Part shown: positions 8,010 to 16,748 of the stretch, piece after piece | Layout of the letters: each line of letters starts with the position of its first letter | Position numbering within the stretch: the first letter of the stretch is position 1 | Program-made: the position numbers and the translations under genes | Notes under the pieces: model-generated | Told to the model about the DNA's origin: nothing | Databases searched by the model: none | Seen by the model: only the letters and a program-made list of their open reading frames with translations | Assembly (NCBI GenBank): GCA_041389525.1 | Contig: JAWKRR010000039.1 | Span: 1 to 64,000 of the forward strand | Direction of reading: 5' to 3' | Source: JACKFB01 sp041389525 | GTDB taxonomy: Bacteria; Myxococcota_A; UBA9042; PHBI01; JACKFB01 | Length of the DNA stretch: 64,000 nucleotides

Positions 8010-8861
8010 ATGCCCATGGACTCTGCAATCTCGACCCGCGTGGGCGCGCTTCTCCTCTTAGGGATCTCCGCCTCGCTGTCCGGCGCCGCCTGCGGTGGCG
8101 AAGGGGCCTCGTCGGCCGCCGATGTGGGCGGGGACCTGCCGAGCGCCGCGCTCGCCCTGGGCCGCCCCTGCCAAGCCGACTCCGACTGCCTCAGCGGCCA
8201 ATGCCTCGAGAGCGAGTACGGCGTGCCGTTCTGCTCGCGGGCGTGCGACGACCCCGCGGAGACCTGCAGCGCCGGACCGGACGCGCCTGCGGGCGCCACG
8301 CTCTGCGTCGGCTTCGATCCGCTGCCGCAGCCGAACGTCCCGCCCTTCAAGGGAGAGCTGACGCAGTTCTGCGTGCCCACCTGCGCCGACACCGCGGACT
8401 GCGAATCCCTTGGTGCCGCCTGGGAGATCTGCGCGCCCGCGCAGTACCTGGGCGACCGCCTCTACCCCACGCTGGGGGTCGGCAAGCAAGTCTGTCAGGC
8501 GCCGTCCTTTCAGGGAAAAGACCCGGTAGATCCTCGCAGCTGCGACTGGGAGAAGACGGTCCGCCCCGGCTTCGGCAGCGAGGCGGTGCTGTGCGAGCGG
8601 TACTGCGCGTACCTCGAGCTGTGCAAAGAGATCCCGCAGGAGACCCCCGACCCCTGCTGCGCGTGGGGCTGCTTCAACCGCATGGTCATCGCGGGGGAGA
8701 CCGTGGACCTCTGGCGCGACACGGTGAAGTGCTACGTGGACAACCACGGCGCCTTCCCGCTGGTCGGCGCCGCCAACGCCTCAACCAGCCGCCGAAGAAC
8801 TGCGGCGGCGCGCCCCGGACCCGACGCCGCCGGGGTCCGGCAGCGCGCTCTAGGGCTGTAG
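8010..8861 (+). CDS. Cys-rich lipoprotein with probable 3'-end frame errors
   Basis: This 283-residue frame has a lipoprotein signal (LLLLGISASLSGAAC) and Cys-rich segments such as CQADSDCLSGQC and CADTADC. The middle (CERYCAYLELCKEI, CCAWGCF) resembles a small helical disulfide domain. The last 25 residues in the given frame (SRRRTAAAR...) look unlike the rest. The neighbouring frames read NQPPKNCGGAP and then PDPTPPGSGSAL-stop at 8852, so two single-base errors near 8780 and 8810 probably hide the true tail. The gene is divergent from 6428-7903, and 106 bases separate the two starts. Function unknown. Confidence 0.7.
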   Translation: MPMDSAISTRVGALLLLGISASLSGAACGGEGASSAADVGGDLPSAALALGRPCQADSDCLSGQCLESEYGVPFCSRACDDPAETCSAGPDAPAGATLCVGFDPLPQPNVPPFKGELTQFCVPTCADTADCESLGAAWEICAPAQYLGDRLYPTLGVGKQVCQAPSFQGKDPVDPRSCDWEKTVRPGFGSEAVLCERYCAYLELCKEIPQETPDPCCAWGCFNRMVIAGETVDLWRDTVKCYVDNHGAFPLVGAANASTSRRRTAAARPGPDAAGVRQRALGL

Positions 8862-9932
8862 CCGCTACTCCAGCTGAAGACGCGATCATCCTCTTCTTCC
8901 TGGCAGTGCGTGTCGCCGGTCTCGCAGGCGAAGCGCACGTGGAAGTGGGTGTCGTGGCCCGGGGGAGTGAAGGATCAGCGCCGACTCCGGCACCGCCGCC
9001 CTCACCTCGAACAGGCGCGCCAGCGTCGCCGACGGAACCCGCCCCTTCCGGGACAGGTACTTCATGCATGGCCTGCTGAAGCCCGCGGTCCATATACACA
9101 CGCACGACGCGATCGCTCGTGATGAGGCAGCGCAGCAGCGCCCAGCTCTTCTTCATGTCCATGTCGCGCGCGCCGACTGGGTACATCGTCGCGTTCTGCT
9201 TATTTTCCGACCCGGTAGTAGCCGATGTCGGCGTCGCGCCCGCTCTCCAGGTGACTCTGGTGCGGGGGGAAGCGACCGCCCGTGGGCTTGGAGATGTCCC
9301 CGATCAGGATGTCGGCGGTGCCCCCGGAATTGCTTGGCGACGTCGGCGGCGCAGCGGCGCAAGGTGCGCGTCACGCTGGGCAGCCCGAAGGCGCCCTTGG
9401 GGAAGCGGAGCCGGTAGCCGCGGCCGGTGCCGAGATGCACGGCGCCCACCACGGAGCCGTCGGTCCGGACGACCGGTCGAGCTAGGCTTCGGTCGCGGCC
9501 CGGTCTTCTCGTAGCGCAGCAGGTCGCCCGCCCGAATCCGCGCCAGGCCGTAGCTTATTCGCCCGCTCGAGATCGGCGATGCTCACCCCGATCTTCTGGG
9601 CCGCGCGACCTAGCGTGTCGCCGGGCTCGATGGCGTACCAGCCCTCCCAGGTGGCGCCGCCCGTGGCGTGCTCCGAGCCCGCGGACACCTTCACCGTGAG
9701 GACCGCGCCGAGCTGGATCATGTCGTCGGGGCCGACCGGGGTTCCAGCGGCGCAGGTCCGCGAGGCTCACCCCGTGGCGAGCGGCGATGTGCGGAGCGTG
9801 TCGCCGCGGCGCGCGCACTTCGATGGTCTGCATCGGCACGTCGTCGAACGCGGACGCACGTGCCGCCGTGGCCCCCAGCGCAGACGCGACTACGAGGACG
9901 ACGAGCAACAGAGGCATCGCCGGGCGCTTCAC
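8850..9932 (-). pseudogene. Penicillin-insensitive murein endopeptidase (MepA-like) with LysM domain, frame-broken
   Basis: No single frame covers this gene, but the three minus frames read in turn give a coherent protein. It starts at GTG 9932 with a signal peptide (MKRPAMPLLLVVLVVASALG). A LysM repeat follows (YAIEPGDTLGRAAQKIGVS...ANKL), then the MepA/M74 peptidase core: VHLGTGRGYRLRFPKGAFG, GDISKPTGGRFPPHQSH, GRDADIGYY and LILHSPG. HQSH and RDAD hold the family's zinc ligands. At least five frame changes are needed. The true stop is probably near 8850, and the frame that continues to 8732 would overlap the opposite gene. Loss of function or assembly error cannot be told apart here. The GTG overlaps the stop of the small frame upstream, suggesting translational coupling. 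Confidence 0.7.
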
Positions 9933-10189
9933 GCCCGGCGTGGTGCCACGCCCTTCGCGGGGGTGTCAAGCTTGTAGCTCGCCAGCAGGTGCGTAGCGTC
10001 CTTCGCCCCGCGCCTGACAGAGATGTCGGGGTTCGCGGCCTCTCGGCCCCGCACCGCCGCCCCCAGCGGCTGGTTCAGCCTGCTCCCGCCTAGCTTTCCC
10101 GCTCCGCGACGCCGCTGGCATGCCCTTGCTAACTAGGGGCGTGTGACGGCCCGGTTCGCGCGGACACGAGAACCGGGTGGTTTCTTCAT
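9929..10189 (-). pseudogene. Small interrupted frame upstream of the mepA-like gene
   Basis: An ATG at 10189 is preceded by a strong GGAGGAGG about five bases upstream. The first 18 codons (MKKPPGSRVRANRAVTRP) run into a TAG at 10133-10135. The same frame then continues with protein-like sequence (RLNQPLGAAVRGREAANPD, then HLLASYKLDTPAKGVAP) to a TGA at 9929-9931 that overlaps the GTG of the next gene. Two compensating single-base errors around the CCCC before the TAG would restore a protein of about 86 residues. It could equally be a real 18-residue peptide. No family was recognised. Confidence 0.4.
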
Positions 10190-10402
10190 GAGTTCCTCCT
10201 CCTGGTGTTGAAGAGAGCCGATGGCTCCCGGCGGGTGACGGCCTCCGGGGCCGCATCGCCTTCGTTTGGCGCTGGCGGTGGGCGTCCTTGAAGCGCACTC
10301 CCTCGCCGCGTCCGAGGTTCCTGCGCACGCTCGCGTTGCCGCCGGGACCACCTCTGCACCTGGAGCGCGTCGGCGCCGCGGCGGAGCACCTGGGCCGCCT
10401 TC

Positions 10403-11051
10403 TTGCTGCCCGAGCGAGTCCGGCGCCTACGCGGGTCCTCGGCCCGCCCGCACCGCCACCTCACCGTGTTCCTCGAGCGCGTCCACGATCCGCACAACAT
10501 CGCCGCCTGCCTGCGAACCTGCGACGCGTTCGGGATTCAGGATCTGCACATGGTCCCCGACGACCCCACGTCGACGAAGATCTCGCGCGTGGTCAGCAGC
10601 GGCGCCCACCGATGGATCACCGTCCACCGGCACGAGGACACCGAATCCGCGCTGACAGCGCTGCGCGAGGCGGGCTACCTGATCTTCGCGACCGCCCTCG
10701 GCGAGGATCGCCCCGACCCCCGTCGCCGAGCTCCCCGCTGGCTCAGCCGCTCTGCCTGGCCTTTGGAAACGAGAGCGATGGCGTCTCCGACACCCTGCGC
10801 GACCAGGCCGACGGGCTCGCGGTCATCCCGATGCACGGGTTCGTCGAGTCTCTCAACGTCTCAGTCGCCTTCGCCATCGCCGTCGCCACCCTGCGCCAAC
10901 GCCTCGACGCGCTGTCGCCGCCCGCCGCGGGCCTCGAATTCGGGGCCGCCGGATCCTCGACACCTGGGTAGTCCACGACGTGCCCCGCGCGCGCGCCGTC
11001 CTGGCCGAGCTCGCGCGGCGAGCGTTCCTTGTCCCGCGGCACGCCGTCTGA
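10403..11051 (+). pseudogene. trmH: SpoU/TrmH-family tRNA/rRNA 2'-O-methyltransferase, frame-broken
   Basis: The family transfers a methyl group from S-adenosylmethionine to a ribose 2'-hydroxyl. The three SpoU motifs are present but in different frames: HDPHNIAACLRTCDAFG near 10490, FGNESDGVSD near 10765 and ESLNVSVAFAI near 10850. The C-terminus LDTWVVHDVPRARAVLAEL is typical of TrmH (Gm18 of tRNA). The gene ends at TGA 11049-11051. At least two frame changes are needed, near 10725 and 10940. The N-terminus is uncertain: the frame holding motif 1 can start at TTG 10403, with no obvious ribosome site. It is followed by glpX 36 bases on. Confidence 0.65.
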
Positions 11052-11087
11052 TTGAATCGGCCCATTCTTCGGGCGAGGGTCGACGCG

Positions 11088-12059
11088 ATGCACAGACATT
11101 TGGCGATGGAGATGGTCCGCGTGACCGAGGCGGCTGCACTGGCGGCCGCTCGGGTGATGGGCCGCGGCGACTCCCGACTTGGCCGATCGCGCGGCCGTCG
11201 AGGCCCATGCGCGAGGAGTTCAACTTCATCCCGATCCGCGGCACGGTGCGCATCGGCGAGGGCGAGCGCGATGAGGCGCCCATGCTCTTCATCGGCGAAC
11301 AGGTCGGCGCCGGCGGACCCAACGATCCCGACGTCGACATCGCGGTCGACCCGCTCGAAGGCACGACGATCTGCGCTCGCGGCGACACCAACGCGCTGGC
11401 GGTGGTCGCCATCGCCGCGCCGGGCTGCCTTCTGCACGCGCCCGACACCTACATGGAGAAGATCGCCGTCGGCCCTGACTGCGCCGGCATCATCGACCTG
11501 TCGCGCCCGGCGACCGAGAACCTGTACCGCATCGCCGCGCGCAGGGGATGTCGGTCAGCGAGCTGACGGTGTGCATCCTCGATCGCGACCGCCACACGGA
11601 CTTGATCGCCGAGGTGCGCCGCGCGGGCGCCCGCATCCGGCTCATCCGCGACCGGCGACGTGTCGGCGGCCATGGCCCACCGCGGTCAGCGAGCCCAGTC
11701 GACGTGCTGATGGGCATCGGCGGCGCGCCTGGTGTGCTGGCCGCAGCCGCCTGCGCGCGCTCGGCGGGGACATGCAGGGCCGCCTGCGCTTCCGCAACGA
11801 CGGCGAGCGCGAGCGCGCCATCGCGATGGGCATCACCGACCCCGACCGGATCTTCGGGCTGACCGACCTGGCGTCCGGCGACGTCATCTTCTCGGCGACC
11901 GGCGTGACCGACGGCGACTTCCTCAAGGGCGTCCGCTTCGATTCACGCGGCGCGTCCACGCACTCGGTGGTCATGCGGTCGGCGTCCGGCACCGTCCGCT
12001 ACGTCACCGCCCGCCACGACTTCACCCGCGGGTTCGGCATGCCCCGGATGCCGGTCTGA
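11088..12059 (+). pseudogene. glpX: Class II fructose-1,6-bisphosphatase (GlpX-like), frame-broken
   Basis: The enzyme hydrolyses fructose 1,6-bisphosphate in gluconeogenesis. Recognised segments in order: MHRHLAMEMVRVTEAAALAA at the ATG (11088); FNFIPIRGTVRIGEGERDEA with the family's GEGERD; DPLEGTT, the metal-binding motif; YMEKIAVGP; VDVLMGIGGAPGVLAAAA; and a C-terminal part from GGDMQGRLRF to the stop at 12057-12059. Frame changes are needed near 11180, 11550, 11650 and 11750. The total of 972 bases (324 codons) matches the usual length, so gains and losses cancel. An essential-type gene with only indel damage inside a region of similar damage suggests consensus error rather than decay. 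Confidence 0.7.
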
Positions 12060-12112
12060 CGCGCGCTCGCCGTTCGTAGACGACGGCCGGCTCCCGAGCA
12101 CGGAGACCCACA

Positions 12113-12505
12113 ATGCGTAACCTGATCGGCCTTGAGATGATGTGCTTCGGGCGCACTCGCCAGTTCGAGCTGGTCTACGAGGGCGGCGCCTACATCGACG
12201 ACAAGGGCGAGGCGGTCGACGATCTGCTCGACATGGCCTGCCTGGAGTGCACGACCTCCTACTACACGCGCGAAGGCGACGCGGTCGGCTACTGCCCGAA
12301 CTGCGGCAACATCGAGCGCAAGCGCTTCGAGCGGCGCGAGGATCTCGTGACCTTCCTTCAGGGACACGACCTCTCGTGGGCCCGCCGCGCTGGGCGCGAG
12401 CCGCTCACCGTGCTGACCTTCGACGGCGACTGGCGGCTGCGCTTCGAGCGGGACCAGCAGCGCCTCACCGCCACGGGGACCTTCCGCGAGGTTCGCGCGC
12501 TGTGA
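12113..12505 (+). CDS. Small protein with four-cysteine zinc ribbon
   Basis: A 130-residue cytoplasmic protein. Two CxxC pairs (ACLECTTSYY near 43-46 and YCPNCGN near 62-65) form a probable zinc ribbon in the middle; the flanks are charged, with no membrane segment. Its stop overlaps the GTG of the following CinA-domain gene (GTGA), so the two are co-translated. It sits 53 bases after glpX. I do not recognise the family; a role in RNA or protein binding would be a guess. Confidence 0.8.
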   Translation: MRNLIGLEMMCFGRTRQFELVYEGGAYIDDKGEAVDDLLDMACLECTTSYYTREGDAVGYCPNCGNIERKRFERREDLVTFLQGHDLSWARRAGREPLTVLTFDGDWRLRFERDQQRLTATGTFREVRAL

Positions 12506-13263
12506 TCGCGGACGACCGGCCGACGGCCGCGGTCGTCGTCATCGGCAACGAGGTGCTCGCCGGCAAGGTCGTCGAGCAGAACGCCGCGTACCTGGTGGGG
12601 CGATTTCGCGAGCTCGGTGTGCGGCTGCTGCGCGTCGAGTTCATCCCCGACGACCCCGCCGAGATCGGCGAGACCGTTCGCCGCGTAGGCGCGATGGCCG
12701 ACTGGGTGTGCACTACGGGCGGGGTCGGTCCCACCCACGACGACGTGACCATCGACGCGATCGCAGCCGCTTTCGGCGTCGACACGCTGCACGATCCCGC
12801 CCTGATCGCCCTCGTCGAGCGGTACTTCGGCGCAGAGACCACCCACGCGCACCGCCGGCTCGCCTTGGTCCCCGAGGGCGCGACCCTCGTCGGCGGCGCG
12901 GGCCCCCCGTGGCCGACCATCCTCTTCCGCAACATCTATATCCTGCCCGGCATCCCCAAGCTCATGGCCGCGAAGTTCGAGGCGCTGGCGCATCGATTCG
13001 TCGGTCGCGAGCTCTTCGCCGGCGCGGTCGAGGTGAGCGGGCAGGAAGCCGACATCTGCGATCCGCTCAACGCCATCGTCGCCGCGTACCCGGACGCCGA
13101 GATCGGCTCCTATCCCCGGCGCGAGGCCGAGGGGTGGGTCATTCGCCTCACCGTGGAGTCGCTCTCCGCCGAGACCACCCGCGACGCCCTCGCGGAGCTG
13201 CACGCCGTCCTCGCCGATCGCGTCCTCGCCTTCGAGCCGCAGCAGAGCACGAAGCGCGCCTAA
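12502..13263 (+). CDS. CinA/MoaB-type molybdopterin-binding-domain protein
   Basis: A 253-residue protein starting at GTG 12502, overlapping the previous stop by four bases. It matches the N-terminal domain of competence/damage-inducible CinA: VIGNEVLAGKVVEQNAAYL at the start, then CTTGGVGPTHDD (the TGGxGPTxDD phosphate-binding signature), then LPGIPKLMAAKF. The C-terminal nicotinamide-nucleotide amidase domain of full CinA (about 160 residues) is missing, as in many stand-alone members. CinA N-domains hydrolyse ADP-ribose-like pyrophosphates. The exact substrate here is not evident. Confidence 0.85.
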   Translation: MIADDRPTAAVVVIGNEVLAGKVVEQNAAYLVGRFRELGVRLLRVEFIPDDPAEIGETVRRVGAMADWVCTTGGVGPTHDDVTIDAIAAAFGVDTLHDPALIALVERYFGAETTHAHRRLALVPEGATLVGGAGPPWPTILFRNIYILPGIPKLMAAKFEALAHRFVGRELFAGAVEVSGQEADICDPLNAIVAAYPDAEIGSYPRREAEGWVIRLTVESLSAETTRDALAELHAVLADRVLAFEPQQSTKRA

Positions 13264-13338
13264 AGCATCCGCCGTGTCATCGTTGAATTTCCACGGGCCG
13301 GGTGGTAGGGGCCCTACCCTTCGCAGAGGAGGCGACCC

Positions 13339-14223
13339 ATGGCCATTCCGACCATCGGAATCATCGGCGGCAGCGGACTTTACGACATGGAAGGCGTCAG
13401 CGGACTGGAGCGCGTTCCGGTCCAGACGCCCTTCGGGCCGACCTCCGACGACATCAGCGTGGGCCAGCTCGACGGGCACACCGTCGCGTTCCTGTCTCGA
13501 CACGGCCGCGGCCACCGCCTCGCCCCCCACGAGATCCCCTACCGGGCCAACATCTGGGCCCTCAAACACCTCGGCGTGCGCTGGCTGATCAGCGTGAGCG
13601 CGGTCGGCTCGATGCGCGAGGACATCGCGCCGGGCGAGCTGGTCATGGTCGACCAGTTCATCGACCGGACCCGCGCCCGCACCTCCACCTTCTTCGAAGA
13701 CGGCGTCGTCGCTCACGTGAGCTTCGCGGACCCGGTCTGCGGGCTGCTGCGCTCCGCCCTCTGCAGCGCCGCCCAGCGCGCAGACGTGCGCTTTCACGAC
13801 GGCGGCACCTACGTCTGCATCGACGGGCCGCAGTTCTCGACCCGCGCCGAGTCCCAGCTCTTTCGCAGCTGGGGCGTCTCGGTCATCGGCATGACCAACC
13901 TCCCCGAGGCCCGCCTGGCCCGCGAAGCGCAGCTCGCCTACGCCACGATCGCGCTGGCGACGGACTACGACTGCTGGCACCAGTCGGAGGAAGAGGTCAC
14001 GGTCGCCGCGGTGGTGGCGATCATGAAGCAGAACGTCGCCAACGCGCAGCGCGTCATCCGCGGGGCCTTGCCGCACATCAAGGAGCTCGGCCCATCGCCC
14101 GCGTTCGCCGCCCTCCAGCACGCCACCATGACCGCGCCCGAGGCGGTCCCCAGTTCCGCGCAAGAGCGCCTCGCGCTGCTGCTGAACGACTGCGAATTCC
14201 ACGTCTCGGAGGTGGCCAAGTGA
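13339..14223 (+). CDS. mtnP: S-methyl-5'-thioadenosine phosphorylase
   Basis: A 294-residue member of the purine nucleoside phosphorylase / methylthioadenosine phosphorylase family, which splits methylthioadenosine with phosphate to adenine and methylthioribose-1-phosphate (methionine salvage, polyamine by-product removal). Seen motifs: GGSGLYDME at 10, SRHGRGHRLAPHEIPYRAN (phosphate and sugar site), STRAES, MTNLPEARLARE, and TDYDCW, whose aspartates favour 6-aminopurines. Start ATG 13339 follows GGAGG at 13327-13331. Its stop overlaps the GTG of a PfkB kinase. Adenosine-type nucleosides or methylthioribose phosphate link the two. Confidence 0.9.
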   Translation: MAIPTIGIIGGSGLYDMEGVSGLERVPVQTPFGPTSDDISVGQLDGHTVAFLSRHGRGHRLAPHEIPYRANIWALKHLGVRWLISVSAVGSMREDIAPGELVMVDQFIDRTRARTSTFFEDGVVAHVSFADPVCGLLRSALCSAAQRADVRFHDGGTYVCIDGPQFSTRAESQLFRSWGVSVIGMTNLPEARLAREAQLAYATIALATDYDCWHQSEEEVTVAAVVAIMKQNVANAQRVIRGALPHIKELGPSPAFAALQHATMTAPEAVPSSAQERLALLLNDCEFHVSEVAK

Positions 14224-15137
14224 GCCTGCTCGTCGTCGGTTCCGTCGCGTACGACTCAGTCGAGACGCCCCATGATCGCCGAGATGACGCCCTCGGCGGC
14301 TCCGCGACCTTCTTCTCCATCGCGGCCGCGCTCTTCCACAAGCCCTCGCTGGTGGCGGTCGTCGGCGACGACTTCAAGTCCGAAGACGTCGACACCCTCG
14401 AGCGCGCGGGCGTCGACATGAGCGGGCTCGAGCGCTCAGCGGGCGGGCGCACCTTCCGCTGGGGCGGCCGCTACAGCGCCGACATGAACAACCGCGACAC
14501 GCTCTTCACCGAGCTGAACGTGTTCGAGGCCTTCAAACCGAAGCTCTCGGCCACCCACCGCGAGGCCTCGCTGGTCTTCCTGGCGAACATCCAGCCCACG
14601 CTCCAGCTCTCCGTGCTCGAGCAGGTCGGCTGCCCCCGGTTCGTCGCCGCGGACACGATGAACCTGTGGATCGGCGGCGCCCGGCCCGCCTTGCTTGAGG
14701 TCCTCTCCCACGTCGACGCGCTCTTCGTGAACGACTCCGAGGCCCTCGAGTTGACCGGAGCTCTCACCATGGTGGCGGCCGCCGCTGAGATCCGCGCCAT
14801 GGGCCCCGAGCTCGTCATCATCAAGCGCGGCGAGCACGGCGCGCTTGTCTTCAACGGCGACGACATCTTCTACGTCCCCGCCTATCCGCTGGAGCAGGTC
14901 ATCGACCCCACCGGCGCCGGCGACACCTTCGCGGGTGGCTTCATGGGCTACCTCGCCGAGACCGGCGACTTCACCCCCGAGAACGTCCGCCGCGCCGCCG
15001 TCGTCGGCAGCCTGATGGCCTCCTTCTGCGTCGAGGGCTTCAGCGTAGAAGGCATCGCCCGCCTGACCCTCGACGACGTGCGACGCCGCTACGCCGCGTT
15101 TTTGGCGCTCACCCACATCGACGCGTTGGCCTTGTGA
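14220..15137 (+). CDS. PfkB-family (ribokinase-like) kinase
   Basis: A 305-residue kinase starting at GTG 14220, overlapping the mtnP stop (GTGA). The N-terminal VVGSVAYDSVETP and GGSATFFSIAAAL are the substrate-lid side. The C-terminal PfkB signature DPTGAGDTFAGGFMGY holds the catalytic Asp. The asymmetric D-x-T motif and overall length fit sugar or nucleoside kinases. Strict coupling to mtnP and absence of other sugar genes suggest a ribosyl or adenosine-type substrate (inference). The start was chosen because the longer frame to 13302 only shadows mtnP. Confidence 0.88.
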   Translation: MSLLVVGSVAYDSVETPHDRRDDALGGSATFFSIAAALFHKPSLVAVVGDDFKSEDVDTLERAGVDMSGLERSAGGRTFRWGGRYSADMNNRDTLFTELNVFEAFKPKLSATHREASLVFLANIQPTLQLSVLEQVGCPRFVAADTMNLWIGGARPALLEVLSHVDALFVNDSEALELTGALTMVAAAAEIRAMGPELVIIKRGEHGALVFNGDDIFYVPAYPLEQVIDPTGAGDTFAGGFMGYLAETGDFTPENVRRAAVVGSLMASFCVEGFSVEGIARLTLDDVRRRYAAFLALTHIDALAL

Positions 15138-16063
15138 GCGCGCCCGATGCCCCCATCGATCGGTTCCAGCGCACCCTCGACCACGTCATGACGGGCGGCG
15201 CGCGGCTGCGTGCCCCGGTCACGGCCGCCCTCGAGCGGGCCTTCGTCGAGCTGGTCTCGGCCAAGGCGCTGAGCCACACAACAGGTCGCCTGGCGGACGT
15301 CGCCTTCCCGCGGGCGATCTTGGAGCGGGCCATTCACGCCTACATCCGCGCCTACGACGTGGACATGAGCGAGGTGGCGGAGCCCATCAGCTCCTTCAAC
15401 ACGTTCAACGAGTTCTTCACCCGCGCGTTGCGAGACGGCGCCCGCCCCCTCGACAGCGGCGCGAAGACCGTGCTCAACCCCGCGGACTCCCGAGTCCACG
15501 AGCTCGGCCGCGTGCCGACCCACGGCATGCTCGAGCAGGTCAAAGGCAAGCGCTACCGGCTCGGCGCGCTGCTCGGCGACGAGGGCGAGGCCGGCGTCTT
15601 CCGTGACGGCGTCTACGCGAACCTCTACCTGAGCCCCCGCGACTACCACCGCGTGCACGCGCCGGTGGACGGCGTCATCACCTCCTGGCGCCACATCCCG
15701 GGCCGGCTCTACCCGGTCAACGGCCTCGCCATGCGAGCCATCGACGGCCTCTACGCCACCAACGAGCGGGTGGTCGTCCACTTCGAGTCCAAGACCTTCG
15801 GGCGCGTCGCCCTCGTCTTCGTAGGCGCGACCAACGTCGGCCGGATCACGCTGTCCTTCACCGACGCCCCCGGCCCCTGGAACTCGAGCGGTCCCACGAC
15901 CGTCACCCCGGCCAAGCCGCTCGCGGTGAAACGCGGCGACGAGCTTGGGGTCTTCAACCTCGGCTCGACGGTGGTCCTGCTGGTCGCCGACGCCAAGCTC
16001 AGCCCGGCCCAGGTGGTCCCGGGCGAACACCTCGCGATGGGGCGGCCGCTCTGGCGACGCTGA
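15134..16063 (+). CDS. psd: Phosphatidylserine decarboxylase proenzyme
   Basis: A 309-residue proenzyme. The LGST motif (FNLGSTVVLLV, about residues 274-284) is where self-cleavage creates the pyruvoyl cofactor. Other family signatures are FNTFNEFFTR near 90, PADSRV, and YLSPRDYHRVHAPVDG. It makes phosphatidylethanolamine from phosphatidylserine at the inner membrane. GTG start at 15134 overlaps the kinase stop. It is the last gene of the run; a strong hairpin terminator follows at 16079. Confidence 0.92.
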   Translation: MSAPDAPIDRFQRTLDHVMTGGARLRAPVTAALERAFVELVSAKALSHTTGRLADVAFPRAILERAIHAYIRAYDVDMSEVAEPISSFNTFNEFFTRALRDGARPLDSGAKTVLNPADSRVHELGRVPTHGMLEQVKGKRYRLGALLGDEGEAGVFRDGVYANLYLSPRDYHRVHAPVDGVITSWRHIPGRLYPVNGLAMRAIDGLYATNERVVVHFESKTFGRVALVFVGATNVGRITLSFTDAPGPWNSSGPTTVTPAKPLAVKRGDELGVFNLGSTVVLLVADAKLSPAQVVPGEHLAMGRPLWRR

Positions 16064-16078
16064 TCGCCTGACAGACGA

Positions 16079-16120
16079 AAGCCCCGATTCGCCAGCTAAT
16101 CACTGACGAATCGGGGCTTT
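16079..16120. terminator. Bidirectional intrinsic terminator
   Basis: A perfect 13-base inverted repeat (AAGCCCCGATTCG at 16079-16091, its complement at 16107-16119) encloses a 15-base loop, with TTT after the plus-strand arm and AAA before it on the other side. It lies between the convergent psd (plus) and lipoprotein (minus) genes and can serve both. Confidence 0.88.
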
Positions 16121-16142
16121 GTCGTCTGCGCGTTGACCGCCG

Positions 16143-16748
16143 CTACGGAGTGACCGGGGCCTCGACGGGCGGCGGCTCCGGCGGCGGCGGCGGCTCGGGC
16201 AGCACCAGCAAGCCAGCCTGCCGAATGAAGGCCCCATCGCGGGTCATCACGTCGAAGGCGCCCTCGACGGTGATCTCGTCACCCTTGGCCACGCGCCCGA
16301 CCTCCGTCGCCTCAGAGCCGACGACCAGCAGCTGGTAGCGCGTCGCGCCCACCGAGTCGGCTAGGTACATGTGCGGCGGCTTGGCGCAGTGGGGCGCCTT
16401 CGGTGGCGGCGGCGGCGGGGGCACGTCCCCGGGCTTGGCCTTCGGGTCGGGCGGCTCTACCGGGGGGGCCGGCGGGGCCTTCGGGCACGTGAAGACCTCC
16501 ACGACCCGCCCGCGCACCTTCGAGACCTCGCCCGCGGCGTGAGCGTCGGCCGTCAGAAAGCCCTCGACGGTCCAAGCCCCGTCGGAGTGCCGGGCCTTGA
16601 CCTCACGCGGTGCCAGCGAGGGCCGCTCCGGCAGTGAGACCTGCAGGGTGCTGCGCGGCGAGACGTGGTGCTCGATCGGCTTGTCACAGCCAGCGAACCA
16701 CACCAGAGCGCACGCACACACGACAACCAATTCAGCGCGGAAAATCAC
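16143..16748 (-). CDS. Putative lipoprotein with Pro-rich spacers
   Basis: A 201-residue protein with signal VVVCACALVWFAGC (lipobox FAGC). Residues 95-125 are a Pro-rich spacer. The parts on each side (VEGFLTADAHAAGEVSKVRGRVVEV and YLADSVGATRYQLLVVG...GDEITVEGAFDV) read like a single OB-fold-type beta barrel split by the insert. The C-terminus is again Pro/Glu-rich. Its start overlaps the end of the upstream lipoprotein by 17 bases, so the two are probably co-expressed. Function unknown. Confidence 0.75.
   Translation of the reverse strand: MIFRAELVVVCACALVWFAGCDKPIEHHVSPRSTLQVSLPERPSLAPREVKARHSDGAWTVEGFLTADAHAAGEVSKVRGRVVEVFTCPKAPPAPPVEPPDPKAKPGDVPPPPPPPKAPHCAKPPHMYLADSVGATRYQLLVVGSEATEVGRVAKGDEITVEGAFDVMTRDGAFIRQAGLLVLPEPPPPPEPPPVEAPVTP

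Noticed and set aside
10133..10135. TAG as a pyrrolysine codon
   Set aside because: No sign of a pyrrolysine system, and neighbouring genes show many indel errors that explain the stop.
13302..14222. Long frame upstream of the PfkB kinase
   Set aside because: It is a shadow of mtnP. The kinase starts at GTG 14220, overlapping the mtnP stop.
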